Source: Acidobacteriota bacterium (GTDB lineage Bacteria; Acidobacteriota; Thermoanaerobaculia; Multivoradales; J023). Taken from it: a stretch of 64,000 nucleotides of DNA. The stretch lies in assembly GCA_029263315.1 (NCBI GenBank), contig JAJCXR010000064.1, positions 97,155 to 161,154 of the forward strand. Reading direction: 5' to 3'. The translations under genes and the position numbers were made by a program. Positions 53,475 through 61,067 of this stretch are shown here, piece by piece; within the stretch, counting starts at the first letter, position 1; every line of letters starts with the position of its first letter. The notes under the pieces are model-generated. The model was not told the DNA's origin. It did no database searches and worked only from the letters and a program-made list of their open reading frames with translations.

Positions 53475-54302
53475 CTATGGCTTTGAGGTTTCCAGCGCGC
53501 TGATGGCTTGGAGATTGTCGGGATCGAGACGCAAGATTTGGCGGTAAGTGGCCGTGGCGAGCTCGTCCTGATCCGTGGCTCGGTATAGCCTGGCCAGTGC
53601 CGTCAGAGTGCGGACGGCGTCGGGGTGGTGCTCGAGATTGAGCTTCAGGAAAGCGATGGCTGTGTCTTTGCTCGGCGGTAAACCGTCTTCTCCGCGGCTC
53701 ACCTGCTCCGCCAAGCGCCGAAGGGTAGCCTCACCAAAATCGTAGGTCGATCGTCCAAACCATTCGGAACGCAAGGCGCGGTAGCGGGCAACAGTAGCCT
53801 CCAGGCCATCCTCCGCCAGCGTCTCGGCCAGCACCTGTTGCAGAGTCAGGGGACGCGCCTGGCCGTGGTGGCAAGAGACGCAAGTGACCTCTAGCACCGG
53901 ATCTCGACCGATTTTCGACAGGCTTGCGTTGATTTGTTGGGTCATGCGCATCATCGAGCGAGCCACGTCCTTGTTGGCTTTGGCATCGGACACGAAATCG
54001 AATTCCGTCAGGGGCAACCCCTCTTCGCCGACGTGGCAGTGGTGACAGCGCACCCCGAGGCTACGGGCGTAGCCCTTCATGGTGTCCATGAGCTCCCGGC
54101 GCTCGATATCCTTGGGCAGCACCTCGAGGTTGGAAAATTCATCGGCCAGGCTAGCGCTGCTCAAGAGGCCACAACTCAAGAGACCGCAGCTCATCAACAG
54201 GCGGAGGGCTACCGTCCGAAGGTTGCGACGCCGCCGCCGGCGGGCGACGAAGGGGTTCAAGACGCCATGGTTCTGACCGACTGAATTGCATGGATCGAGC
54301 AT
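53475..54302 (-). CDS. Dihaem cytochrome related to reaction-centre cytochrome c subunits, with TPR-like C-terminus
   Basis: Protein of 275 aa. After a basic N-terminus and a signal-like hydrophobic stretch (LRLLMSCGLLSCGLLSSASLA) come two haem sites, CHHCH and CVSCH, in the arrangement MKGYARSLGVRCHHCHVGEEG that recurs in acidobacterial proteins related to the photosynthetic reaction-centre cytochrome subunit. The C-terminus (HPDAVRTLTALARLYRATDQ) is TPR-like. No reaction centre is present, so it is likely a general periplasmic electron carrier. The exact start is uncertain; a TTG about 17 codons in would also suit the signal. Confidence 0.75.
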   Translation of the reverse strand: MLDPCNSVGQNHGVLNPFVARRRRRRNLRTVALRLLMSCGLLSCGLLSSASLADEFSNLEVLPKDIERRELMDTMKGYARSLGVRCHHCHVGEEGLPLTEFDFVSDAKANKDVARSMMRMTQQINASLSKIGRDPVLEVTCVSCHHGQARPLTLQQVLAETLAEDGLEATVARYRALRSEWFGRSTYDFGEATLRRLAEQVSRGEDGLPPSKDTAIAFLKLNLEHHPDAVRTLTALARLYRATDQDELATATYRQILRLDPDNLQAISALETSKP

Positions 54303-54500
54303 CGTGGCTTGCCTTCTTGAGGGGTGGAGGCCGGGGAGACGGCGACGTTAGAGGCGTGCATGGGTATTGTGTCCCGCCCGGAGGGGATTTGACAATAGGA
54401 TCGGGACGGTCGCGGGATCGGGACGGGCGCCGGGACCGGGGACGGAGCGCCCGCATGCAATGGCCAGTCGACGATCTGTGGGCGATTCGACCGAGCGCGC

Positions 54501-54506
54501 TATAAT
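54501..54506 (+). promoter_or_regulatory. Perfect -10 box for the GlsB-like gene
   Basis: TATAAT stands in GC-rich sequence 33 bases before the ATG; AAAGGAG precedes the start. No good -35 is seen at 16-18 bases upstream. Confidence 0.5.
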
Positions 54507-54539
54507 GCCGTCAAACTCGGGCTACACAAAGGAGAAGCT

Positions 54540-54782
54540 ATGAATCTGTTGATCTTCCTCATCATCGGTGCGATCGCTGGTTGGTTGGCTGGCGAAGTCA
54601 TGAAGGGTAGGGGATTGGGCCTTCTTGGCAACCTGATCGTCGGAGTGATCGGAGCCTTCATCGGTGGGCACCTGCTCGGTTTCTTCGGTGTCGCCTTTGC
54701 GGGCGATTTTGGGGTTTTCATTACCGCCTTCATCGGCGCGGTGGTGCTGCTTTTCATCGTCGGATTGATCAAGAGAGCCTGA
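54540..54782 (+). CDS. GlsB/YeaQ/YmgE-family small membrane protein
   Basis: Protein of 80 aa with three glycine-rich spans (LIFLIIGAIAGWLAGEVMKG, LLGNLIVGVIGAFIGGHLLG, FITAFIGAVVLLFIVGLI), the pattern of the transglycosylase-associated/stress membrane protein family. Function in the family is poorly known; often stress induced. Confidence 0.9.
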   Translation: MNLLIFLIIGAIAGWLAGEVMKGRGLGLLGNLIVGVIGAFIGGHLLGFFGVAFAGDFGVFITAFIGAVVLLFIVGLIKRA

Positions 54783-54872
54783 GCTCATCGCCGGTGGGTC
54801 CATCGGCATGAGATCGCGTTAGACTCAGGCGTGGGAGGGGTACGTTTCCTTCCTCATTTGAGTCGAGCTCTA

Positions 54873-54898
54873 CGGCCGGCAACGCGGGTTGCCGGCCG
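54873..54898 (+). terminator. Strong 11-bp hairpin between glsB-like gene and thiG
   Basis: CGGCCGGCAAC, loop GCGG, GTTGCCGGCCG: perfect pairing, very stable. No T-tract follows, so it may be a terminator of the upstream gene or a structured part of the thiG leader. No TPP-riboswitch core is recognisable nearby. Confidence 0.45.
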
Positions 54899-54932
54899 AT
54901 GATCCATCTGTCCGTACCCACGAAAGCGAGAC

Positions 54933-55745
54933 ATGAGCACCCCTACCGAGCCTACCCATGCGGCCTCTTTGGTCGTCGAACCCCTGAAAATTGCCGATAA
55001 GACGTTCCACTCCCGTCTGATTCTCGGCAGCGGCAAGTACACCGACAATGTCGCCATGGTGGAGTCCCTTGAGGCGTCCGGTACCGAGATGGTCACCGTC
55101 GCCCTGCGACGAGTCCAGCTCAACGACCCCGACGGCGACGCCTACATCCACCACATCGATCGCCAGAAGTACCTCTTTCTACCCAATACCGCCGGCTGCT
55201 ACACCGCCGACGACGCCGTCCGAACCGCCCGGCTAGCACGGGAGCTCGGCGGCTGGAATTGGGTCAAGCTCGAGGTGATCGGCGATCCGAAGACCCTCTT
55301 CCCCGACAATGTCGAGCTGTTGAAGGCCACCAAGATCCTGGTGGACGATGGGTTCATCGTGCTGCCCTATACCAATGACGATCCGGTCACTTGCAAAAAG
55401 CTGGAAGACCTGGGCGTCGCCGCCGTCATGCCGGCCGGGGCCCCCATCGGCTCCGGCATGGGCATCCGCAACCCCGCCAACCTGCGCATCATCATCGAGC
55501 AAGCCAACGTTCCCGTCATCGTCGATGCCGGCGTCGGCACCGCCTCCGACGCCAGCCTCGCCATGGAGCTGGGAGCCGATGGAGTGCTGATGAACACCGC
55601 CATCGCCTGCGCCGCCGATCCCGTCCGCATGGCCCGGGCCATGAAGCTAGGCGTTGAAGCAGGCTGGCTCGCCGCCAACGCCGGCCGCATCCCGATGAAA
55701 CTCTACGCCAGTGCCTCGTCACCGCTCACCGGTCTCATCGACTAA
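54933..55745 (+). CDS. thiG: Thiazole synthase ThiG
   Basis: Protein of 270 aa, a TIM barrel that builds the thiazole phosphate of thiamine from deoxyxylulose phosphate, dehydroglycine and ThiS thiocarboxylate. LILGSGKYTD, the Schiff-base Lys in WVKLEVIGD and the phosphate loop VDAGVGTASDA are visible. No thiS, thiH/thiO or thiF lies beside it in this window, so the pathway genes are dispersed. Confidence 0.95.
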   Translation: MSTPTEPTHAASLVVEPLKIADKTFHSRLILGSGKYTDNVAMVESLEASGTEMVTVALRRVQLNDPDGDAYIHHIDRQKYLFLPNTAGCYTADDAVRTARLARELGGWNWVKLEVIGDPKTLFPDNVELLKATKILVDDGFIVLPYTNDDPVTCKKLEDLGVAAVMPAGAPIGSGMGIRNPANLRIIIEQANVPVIVDAGVGTASDASLAMELGADGVLMNTAIACAADPVRMARAMKLGVEAGWLAANAGRIPMKLYASASSPLTGLID

Positions 55746-55782
55746 GCCACAAAGGGGCAAACGAAAAAAAACGCGTCAGGTG

Positions 55783-55812
55783 TTGCAAAGCAAATCCCTC
55801 TTTGGCTACAAT
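55783..55812 (+). promoter_or_regulatory. Promoter of the tRNA-Arg gene
   Basis: TTGCAA (55783-55788) and TACAAT (55807-55812) are separated by 18 bases; the tRNA begins 31 bases after the -10. Confidence 0.65.
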
Positions 55813-55842
55813 CTGCCGCCCGCGCAGCCGTGTGCGGACAAA

Positions 55843-55919
55843 GCACCCATAGCTCAACTGGATAGAGCGTCTGACTACGGATCAGGAGGTTGGGAGTTCG
55901 AATCTTCCTGGGTGCACCA
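55843..55919 (+). tRNA. tRNA-Arg (anticodon ACG)
   Basis: Full cloverleaf: acceptor GCACCCA/TGGGTGC, D arm GCTC/GAGC, anticodon stem TCTGA/TCAGG with loop CTACGGA (anticodon ACG at 55877-55879), T arm GGGAG/CTTCC with TTCGAAT, discriminator A and encoded CCA. Its 3' side borders the phage-like region, a common integration position. Confidence 0.97.
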
Positions 55920-55961
55920 ATCTTAAGTCCTTCACTCCACAAGAGTTAGCAGATATTGATG

Positions 55962-55986
55962 ACGACCTCCCTCGGGGGGTCGTTTG
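55962..55986 (+). terminator. Terminator downstream of tRNA-Arg
   Basis: Nine-pair stem from ACGACCTCC to GGGGGTCGT (including a G-T pair) followed by TTGTCGTTT, 43 bases after the tRNA. Confidence 0.7.
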
Positions 55987-56198
55987 TCGTTTCTGGCCAC
56001 AAGGGTCCCTCAAGGGTCCCCTTTGCCTTCGAGGCCCTATTCTGAGGGTCTGGGGCCTGGCCCAATTTCCCCGCCCGATCACCCCCAGAAGCCGTGGTCC
56101 GCCGATTTTTCCTGCCTCGCTGTTCCGCTCTTGGTTCCCCATGAACCCAGGGCTCCCCATGAACAACGACGCCCAAACGGGCAGCAGGAGGACTCGAC

Positions 56199-57629
56199 GT
56201 GCGCAAACGACTGGTGGGGACGGACCACCACAACGACGAGGCGTTTCTCGATCTGTCGAGGGACGCTCGGCTCGTCTATCTGCATCTGATTACCCATCCG
56301 CAGATGACCTCGCTGGGGTTGCTCCGGATGACTGTCGGCGGCCTGGCGGACGAATGTGACCTCGACCGCCAAAGCTGCGACGTTGCGTTGCGGGACCTGG
56401 CGGCGATCGGCCGCATCGAGGTCGGCAAGCGCTGCGTGGCGCTCTCGGCCGACTATTTGGAGGAACCGGCAAATCCGTCGGTGGTCATGGGCTGGGGACG
56501 GATCATCGATCTACTGCCTAGCACGGACCTGGTGCGACGCCGGGTGGATCGCGCCGTCTCGATGGTGCGGGAACGGGCAGAGCAGGTGGGGACCGAAAAA
56601 AGTGCCGCCTGGCTCGATGCGATCCCCGAGGCGATGGCTCGATTGGCTGATGAGGCGTCGGACCCACGGACGTCGGGCGCTCGAGCGCCTGGCGTACCCG
56701 ACGATTCCGGCGTCCGCTACCTCGACGCCGTAGCCCCCGCTGCGATGCGGGTTAGCTCGGTGTCCGACACGGTGTCGGGGACGGTGTCCGAGACGGTGCC
56801 GGACACCGTGGTGGGCACCCTGTTCGAGACCCCGGTGGAGACGGTGTCGGAGACCCCGGTGGAGACCCCGGTAGAGACCTCGGAGACGTTGATGGAGCCC
56901 TCCGAGACGGCCGATAACGCCGCCCCGACTGATGACCCTCCCAAATCGCTCAAACGCCCATCCCACGGTGTTCTAGACGGTGTCCAACACCCTGTGGGAC
57001 ACGGTGTCAGGGACGGTGTGGGGCACGGTGTTGGGGACAGTGCGGGACACGGTGTCGGGGACGGTGTAGGACACGGTGTCGGGGACGGTGTGGCACACGG
57101 TGTCGGGGACGGTGTGGGACATTCCATCTTCCATCTTCCATCTTCCAATATCCAAATTCCAACCTCAGAGAAGAGCAGGCAGGCTTGCTCAGACGCGGGC
57201 GCCTGCGCGGGCGCGGGAGAGGACGCCGATGGCTGGCCTCGGGAGCTGCTCCTGCGCAAGGCGGCGGCGGTCGTTCGTCGGCAGCTGGAGGTCAGCGAGA
57301 TCGAGATGGTGGACTCGTGGATCGCCGATGGCATCCCGAGCTCGCTGATCGACGCGGCCTTGGCCGACGGCCTGCGAACGACGGTGCACCGGCTGAAATG
57401 GGTCGACCTCCGGCTGCGCGAGCTGGAGCGCGGCCACCTGCACCAGCACCCCGAGTTGGACCACGACGACTTCGAGCTGGAAAAGGAGGTGGCCCTGAAG
57501 TCGCTGGCCAACGACGAGATCTCGGGTCACCTGTCGGACGATCAGCGCCGGGCGGCCAGTGCGGCGGTCCACATTGCCCTGACGGCGGGACAGGTGCGAA
57601 GAATCCTCGACCGAGCCCTGGGAGCCTGA
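56199..57629 (+). CDS. Phage replication-initiator-like protein with internal DNA repeats
   Basis: Protein of 476 aa beginning at a GTG with AGGAGG seven bases upstream. The N-terminal about 90 residues (FLDLSRDARLVYLHLITHPQ to LRDLAAIGRIEV) look like the winged-helix domain at the start of phage replication organiser proteins. The middle has two repetitive parts, SDTVSGTVSETV (about residues 188-230) and GHGVGDGV (about 257-307). The C-terminal part (LLLRKAAAVVRRQLEVSEIE onward) is helical. It opens the phage-like region. Replication initiation is inferred from the N-terminal fold, position and repeats. Confidence 0.6.
   Translation: MRKRLVGTDHHNDEAFLDLSRDARLVYLHLITHPQMTSLGLLRMTVGGLADECDLDRQSCDVALRDLAAIGRIEVGKRCVALSADYLEEPANPSVVMGWGRIIDLLPSTDLVRRRVDRAVSMVRERAEQVGTEKSAAWLDAIPEAMARLADEASDPRTSGARAPGVPDDSGVRYLDAVAPAAMRVSSVSDTVSGTVSETVPDTVVGTLFETPVETVSETPVETPVETSETLMEPSETADNAAPTDDPPKSLKRPSHGVLDGVQHPVGHGVRDGVGHGVGDSAGHGVGDGVGHGVGDGVAHGVGDGVGHSIFHLPSSNIQIPTSEKSRQACSDAGACAGAGEDADGWPRELLLRKAAAVVRRQLEVSEIEMVDSWIADGIPSSLIDAALADGLRTTVHRLKWVDLRLRELERGHLHQHPELDHDDFELEKEVALKSLANDEISGHLSDDQRRAASAAVHIALTAGQVRRILDRALGA
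56760..56888 (+). repeat. First 12-bp repeat array (frame reading DTVSGTV / ETPVETP)
   Basis: About ten degenerate 12-base units related to GACGGTGTCCGA and GACCCCGGTGGA encode T/V/E-rich tetrapeptides. The underlying DNA is related to the second array but is read in a different frame. Confidence 0.8.
56967..57120 (+). repeat. Second 12/24-bp repeat array (candidate iterons)
   Basis: About 12-13 units of 12 bases, alternating GGTGTCGGGGAC and GGTGTNGGACAC, giving a 24-base period. Each period contains the inverted repeat GACAC-G-GTGTC. Encoded peptide is GHGVGDGV repeated. Confidence 0.85.
57121..57172 (+). other. AT-richer tract after the iterons (candidate unwinding element)
   Basis: Immediately after the repeat array the sequence changes to three CCATCTT heptads and AATATCCAAATTCCAA, much richer in A and T than its surroundings. 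Iterons next to an AT-rich tract form the usual layout of a replication origin. Confidence 0.45.
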
Positions 57630-57631
57630 CG

Positions 57632-58378
57632 GTGGGGCCGGGCAAGGTCTGGACGGCGACGAGCCGCGAGGACCCAACACGCATGCACGTCCTGGCCTCG
57701 GCGGATGTGCTCTTTGGGTCGTTGCAAGGCCATCGACGGTTGGACGCCGTGGTGGCCGATCTCGACGACAAGCGGGTGCCGGATCTGCCGGATTCGGCGT
57801 TCTCGCTGTGGTGCGCCGGATGGCTGGCCGAGATGCGGCTCTTAGCGGCGGACACAACCCGCTTGGCGGTGGCGATCCACTTTCGACGGGGTCAGCTGGT
57901 GGCGGATGCGTTGGAGGTGGCGGGCTGGTTTTGGCAGGGGCTTGGCGGGCTGGACGGTGGCCGGGTGTTGCTGTGGGGCTCGTCCCGGCCGGACACCGTT
58001 GATCCGCCGTCGGCTCCGGATCCGCGAAGCTCGCTGCTCGCATGGCTGGCGCCTCAGCTTGGCGATCTGGCGACGGTGGCGGACCCGGTGGGAGGTGCCA
58101 TGCACCTGCGGGAATGCGACGCGCTCGGACTTCGGCTGATCGGCCGAGCCGGTCGCAGCGATCCCAAGATCGACGACCTCGAGGACGGTTTCGAGCTGTC
58201 CAGCACGCACAAACATCCGGGCATCTGGCAGGCGACCGTGCTGCAGCTGATCCGTCAAGGCAAGGGCGCCAAGCTGGCGGCGGAGCTGTGCGGCATCAAC
58301 TACTCGACCGTCTACAAAGCCCGGCAGCGGGACGCCACGTTCGCACGGGCCATTGAGATGGCGCGGGGGAGATGCTGA
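57632..58378 (+). CDS. Phage-region protein with C-terminal helix-turn-helix
   Basis: Protein of 248 aa beginning with GTG two bases after the preceding stop; an ATG 17 codons in is an alternative. The body is unrecognised. The C-terminal 45 residues (LIRQGKGAKLAAELCGINYS then TVYKARQRDATFARAIE) have the helix-turn-helix pattern of phage DNA-binding or terminase-small-subunit-like proteins. The stop shares one base with the next ATG. Confidence 0.6.
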   Translation: MGPGKVWTATSREDPTRMHVLASADVLFGSLQGHRRLDAVVADLDDKRVPDLPDSAFSLWCAGWLAEMRLLAADTTRLAVAIHFRRGQLVADALEVAGWFWQGLGGLDGGRVLLWGSSRPDTVDPPSAPDPRSSLLAWLAPQLGDLATVADPVGGAMHLRECDALGLRLIGRAGRSDPKIDDLEDGFELSSTHKHPGIWQATVLQLIRQGKGAKLAAELCGINYSTVYKARQRDATFARAIEMARGRC

Positions 58379-59010
58379 TGAATGTCGAAGCCGATGCTTC
58401 ATCTTCCAACCTGGCCGCGCCCTACCCTCCGAGGATGGACAACAACACCCTCGAATTGCGCTACGTCCCCCTCTCCCAGGCTCAACGCTGGGACGCCAAC
58501 CCGAAGCTCCACGACCTCGAAGCCCTCATCGAGTCGATCACGACCCACGGCTTTGGCGATCCGCCAAAGTATGACGCCCAGCTTGACGGCCTGGTCTACG
58601 GCAACGGTCGAATGGAGGCACTCGAACGCATGCAGGCGGAGGGACGCGAGCCGCCCCGTGGCATCGGCGTGCTCGATTCGGGCGAATGGGCGGTGCCGGT
58701 CATCTTCGGCGTCGATGCTGAGAGTCGGTCGGCAGCGGTGGCGTTCGCCATCGATCACAACAACCTGGGCCTTCTCGGTGGCAACCTGGGCTTCAACGAC
58801 CTGCTGGCCATCTGGGACGAGGCGGGCCTGCAGGCGGTGTTGCAAGACACACCCGAAGCCGGGGAGCTCTTGGCGAGCTTCGACAGCGAGGAGGTGGCGT
58901 CGTTGTTGGGGGGACCGGATTTCGAGCCCGAGGACCTCGGGGAGCAACCGCGGCTCGATCAGAAGGAGCCGATCGTGTGCCCCGAGTGCGGTCATAGCTG
59001 GGAGCCATGA
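58378..59010 (+). CDS. ParB/Srx-like nuclease-domain protein with C-terminal zinc knuckle
   Basis: Protein of 210 aa. The N-terminal ParB-like fold is shown by LRYVPLSQAQRWDANPKLHD, LEALIESITTHGF and VYGNGRMEALERM (the GxxR motif). The C-terminus ends in CPECGHSWEP, half of a zinc ribbon. In phages such proteins often accompany DNA methyltransferases or modification genes. ATG at 58378 has GGGGGAG at good spacing; an ATG at 58372 is possible. Confidence 0.8.
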   Translation: MNVEADASSSNLAAPYPPRMDNNTLELRYVPLSQAQRWDANPKLHDLEALIESITTHGFGDPPKYDAQLDGLVYGNGRMEALERMQAEGREPPRGIGVLDSGEWAVPVIFGVDAESRSAAVAFAIDHNNLGLLGGNLGFNDLLAIWDEAGLQAVLQDTPEAGELLASFDSEEVASLLGGPDFEPEDLGEQPRLDQKEPIVCPECGHSWEP

Positions 59011-59666
59011 GCGGCAAACCCGATCTCACGATCGCCGGCTGTTCCTACGAGGCGGCCAAGTCAGCAACGATGAGATGGCACTACTCCCGAGCCATGCCGT
59101 CGTCCAAACTGGTGCGTTTCGGTGTCTGGGAGGATGGGCGGTTCTTGGGAGCCATCATCTACGGCGTCGGTGCCAACCGTCACTTGGCGAGCCCCTTCGG
59201 TCTGCAACCGACGGAAGCCTGCGAGCTCGTCCGTGTTGCCCTGGCGCCTGCCACAAACCGTCATTGGCCGACCTCGAAATGCGTCGCCACATCGCTCAAG
59301 CTGCTCAAACGTCAATCGCCGGGGCTGCGCTTGGTCGTGTCGTATGCCGACCTGAAGGAAGGGCACGTCGGCACCATCTACCAAGCGACGAACTTCATCT
59401 ACCTTGGGCCGTCGAAACAGCCCTACCTCAAGATCCTCGGCGAGATCGTCCATCCTCGGACCGCCTACGATCGCTACGGTCCCGGCGGTCAAAGTGTCGC
59501 CACCCTGCGGCGCACCGTCGACCCGAACGCCCGTCGCGTCGAGATGCCGGCGAAGCTCAAGTACGTCTATCCGTTCGACCGCAAGATGCGCCGGATGCTT
59601 CAGTCGTCCGCGTTGCCGTACCCGTCCCGCAGCGCCCCCGAAAAGGCACAGACAGAACCATCGTGA
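59007..59666 (+). CDS. Mom-family DNA adenine modification protein
   Basis: Protein of 219 aa with the GNAT-like Mom fold: MRWHYSRAMPSSKLVRFGVW, FLGAIIYGVGANRHL, ACELVRVALAP, GLRLVVSYADLKEGHVGTIY and ATNFIYLGP. Phage Mu Mom converts adenine in phage DNA to a carbamoylmethyl (N6) form and so blocks restriction enzymes; relatives occur widely in prophages. It overlaps the ParB-like gene by four bases, suggesting a joint role. Activity in this family member is inferred. Confidence 0.8.
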   Translation: MSGKPDLTIAGCSYEAAKSATMRWHYSRAMPSSKLVRFGVWEDGRFLGAIIYGVGANRHLASPFGLQPTEACELVRVALAPATNRHWPTSKCVATSLKLLKRQSPGLRLVVSYADLKEGHVGTIYQATNFIYLGPSKQPYLKILGEIVHPRTAYDRYGPGGQSVATLRRTVDPNARRVEMPAKLKYVYPFDRKMRRMLQSSALPYPSRSAPEKAQTEPS

Positions 59667-59801
59667 GCCACCCAGACCCACACCCGGCGGAGCCCTCGGT
59701 TTCTTTGACTCCCAAGTCTGTCCGGCATATTTCCCATGGCCCATCAACCACCGGGGCCCAGGGATCGATGAGCGGGCCCCAAGACCTGGGAGAACGGCCC
59801 C

Positions 59802-60140
59802 ATGACGACCCGCCTGTTGGTTTCCAAGAATTCACCCTCCCCACTCGATGTCCGCCGCCAGCGTCGCGAGACGTTCCACATGGCACGGCGCATCATCGGC
59901 AGCCTGGCCAACGACCTGCGCCAGATCGATCAACGGCTTGGCACCTTGGCAGCGGCGATCCCCAAGCCGGGCGACCAATTCGAGCTGCTCGAGGAGATCG
60001 GCGACGGTGTGCGCTGCGTCCGTGGGGATCTGCTGGCCGACGCCATCGAGACCTTGGAGTCGCTGGCTTATCTCGACGACGACGCGCTCTGCCGTCGCCA
60101 CGCCGAGCGTCAACGGTTGCTGCCGGAGGTCGACGAGTGA
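59802..60140 (+). CDS. Small phage-region protein, function unknown
   Basis: Protein of 112 aa, mostly helical and charged (SLANDLRQIDQRLGTLAAAI, FELLEEIGDGVRCVRGDLLA). No motif recognised. Its stop overlaps the radC GTG start, which supports it as a real gene. The 135 bases before it carry no convincing gene. Confidence 0.5.
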   Translation: MTTRLLVSKNSPSPLDVRRQRRETFHMARRIIGSLANDLRQIDQRLGTLAAAIPKPGDQFELLEEIGDGVRCVRGDLLADAIETLESLAYLDDDALCRRHAERQRLLPEVDE

Positions 60141-60790
60141 ACGAGCGGTTGCCGGATCGACTGCTCCGGGACGGTGTGGGCTCGCTGTCGGATGCCGAGT
60201 TGTTGGCTGTGCTCCTGCACTCCAGCTGTCGGGGAAGATCGGCCCTGAGGCTGGCTGATGAGTTGTTGCAAGACCTCGGCGGTCTGGCTGGTCTCGGTGA
60301 GGTCGACGAACAGTTGCTCGACCGTCAAGGCATCGGCAACGTGCGGGCGGCGATCCTCCTCGCTGTCCGTGAGCTCGCCGCCCGTCTCGGACGCACCCAG
60401 CTGAGTGATCGCAAAGTCCTCGACCATCCGGCAGTCGTCGCCAACTATCTGGCGTTGCGGTACGGCTCCGCCGATCAGGAAGTGATGGGGGTGCTGTTTC
60501 TCGACATCCGCCACCAGCTCATCGCCGACCGCGAGCTCTTCCGCGGCACGCTGTCCCGAATTCAGGTCGAGCCGCGGCAGATCTTCCGGGCGGCCCTGCA
60601 CCACCGAGCGTCGTCGATTGTGCTGTTCCATACCCACACCAGTGGCGACCCAACCCCCTCGGCCGATGACCTAGTGTTCACTCAGCGCCTCGAGGAAGCC
60701 GGGCGTCTGATGGGCATCCGGTTGGTGGATCACCTGATTGTGGCTGGGATGGGGCGATGGGTGTCCATGGCTCGGCGAGGGCAGATCTGA
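60137..60790 (+). CDS. radC: RadC/JAB-domain protein
   Basis: Protein of 217 aa. An N-terminal helix-hairpin-helix part (LPDRLLRDGVGSLSDAELLA, GIGNVRAAILLAV) precedes a JAMM/MPN metal fold: Glu in QEVMGVLFLD and LFHTHTSGDPTPSADD. The usual HNHPSG reads HTHTSG here, keeping both His and the later Asp. RadC proteins are common on mobile elements; their activity is not settled. GTG start overlaps the previous stop. Confidence 0.88.
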   Translation: MNERLPDRLLRDGVGSLSDAELLAVLLHSSCRGRSALRLADELLQDLGGLAGLGEVDEQLLDRQGIGNVRAAILLAVRELAARLGRTQLSDRKVLDHPAVVANYLALRYGSADQEVMGVLFLDIRHQLIADRELFRGTLSRIQVEPRQIFRAALHHRASSIVLFHTHTSGDPTPSADDLVFTQRLEEAGRLMGIRLVDHLIVAGMGRWVSMARRGQI

Positions 60791-60812
60791 GTGGCCCAGA
60801 CGTCCCCTAGGC

Positions 60813-60880
60813 CAGGTGGGACGGGAGATCTCCCCTGGCCTGCATGGGTGCATGTCCAAGGCCTGGGAGATCCCCACCTG
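60813..60880 (+). repeat. Long imperfect inverted repeat after radC
   Basis: The left arm 60813-60840 (CAGGTGGG...GATCTCCC...TGGCC) pairs with the right arm 60860-60880 (GGCCTGGGAGATCCCCACCTG in two halves), with a 6-base bulge and a 19-base loop. No T-run follows directly. It may be an RNA structure or operator between two phage-region operons; the 277-base gap otherwise holds short repeats such as AATCACGA twice near 60940. Confidence 0.6.
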
Positions 60881-61067
60881 CCCTGTCTCAATCTTCGAAT
60901 GCACACTCTGGAGGTGCTCTTTTTAGAGACCCGTCGCGAATCACGAAGAAATCACGAGATATCGCGACGTTGTCCGTTGACCACTCGCCGCTTTCGCGGG
61001 TACTCCTAGGACATCACAACGGGGATGCGACACACCGTCCCCGCAATCAACCAAACAGGAGACGATC

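Noticed and set aside
54783..54932. Possible TPP riboswitch upstream of thiG
   Set aside because: The conserved CTGAGA and ACCTGATC-type core elements are absent; only a plain hairpin is present.
56973..57155. Minus-strand frame encoding HTVPDTV repeats
   Set aside because: Antisense reading of the iteron array; no gene-like ends. It only reflects the stop-free nature of the repeat.
59663..60136. N-terminal extension of radC or a separate gene between the Mom-like and 112-aa genes
   Set aside because: The frame is open but the sequence is low-complexity Pro/Arg/His and has no start signal; a different frame carries the 112-aa protein.
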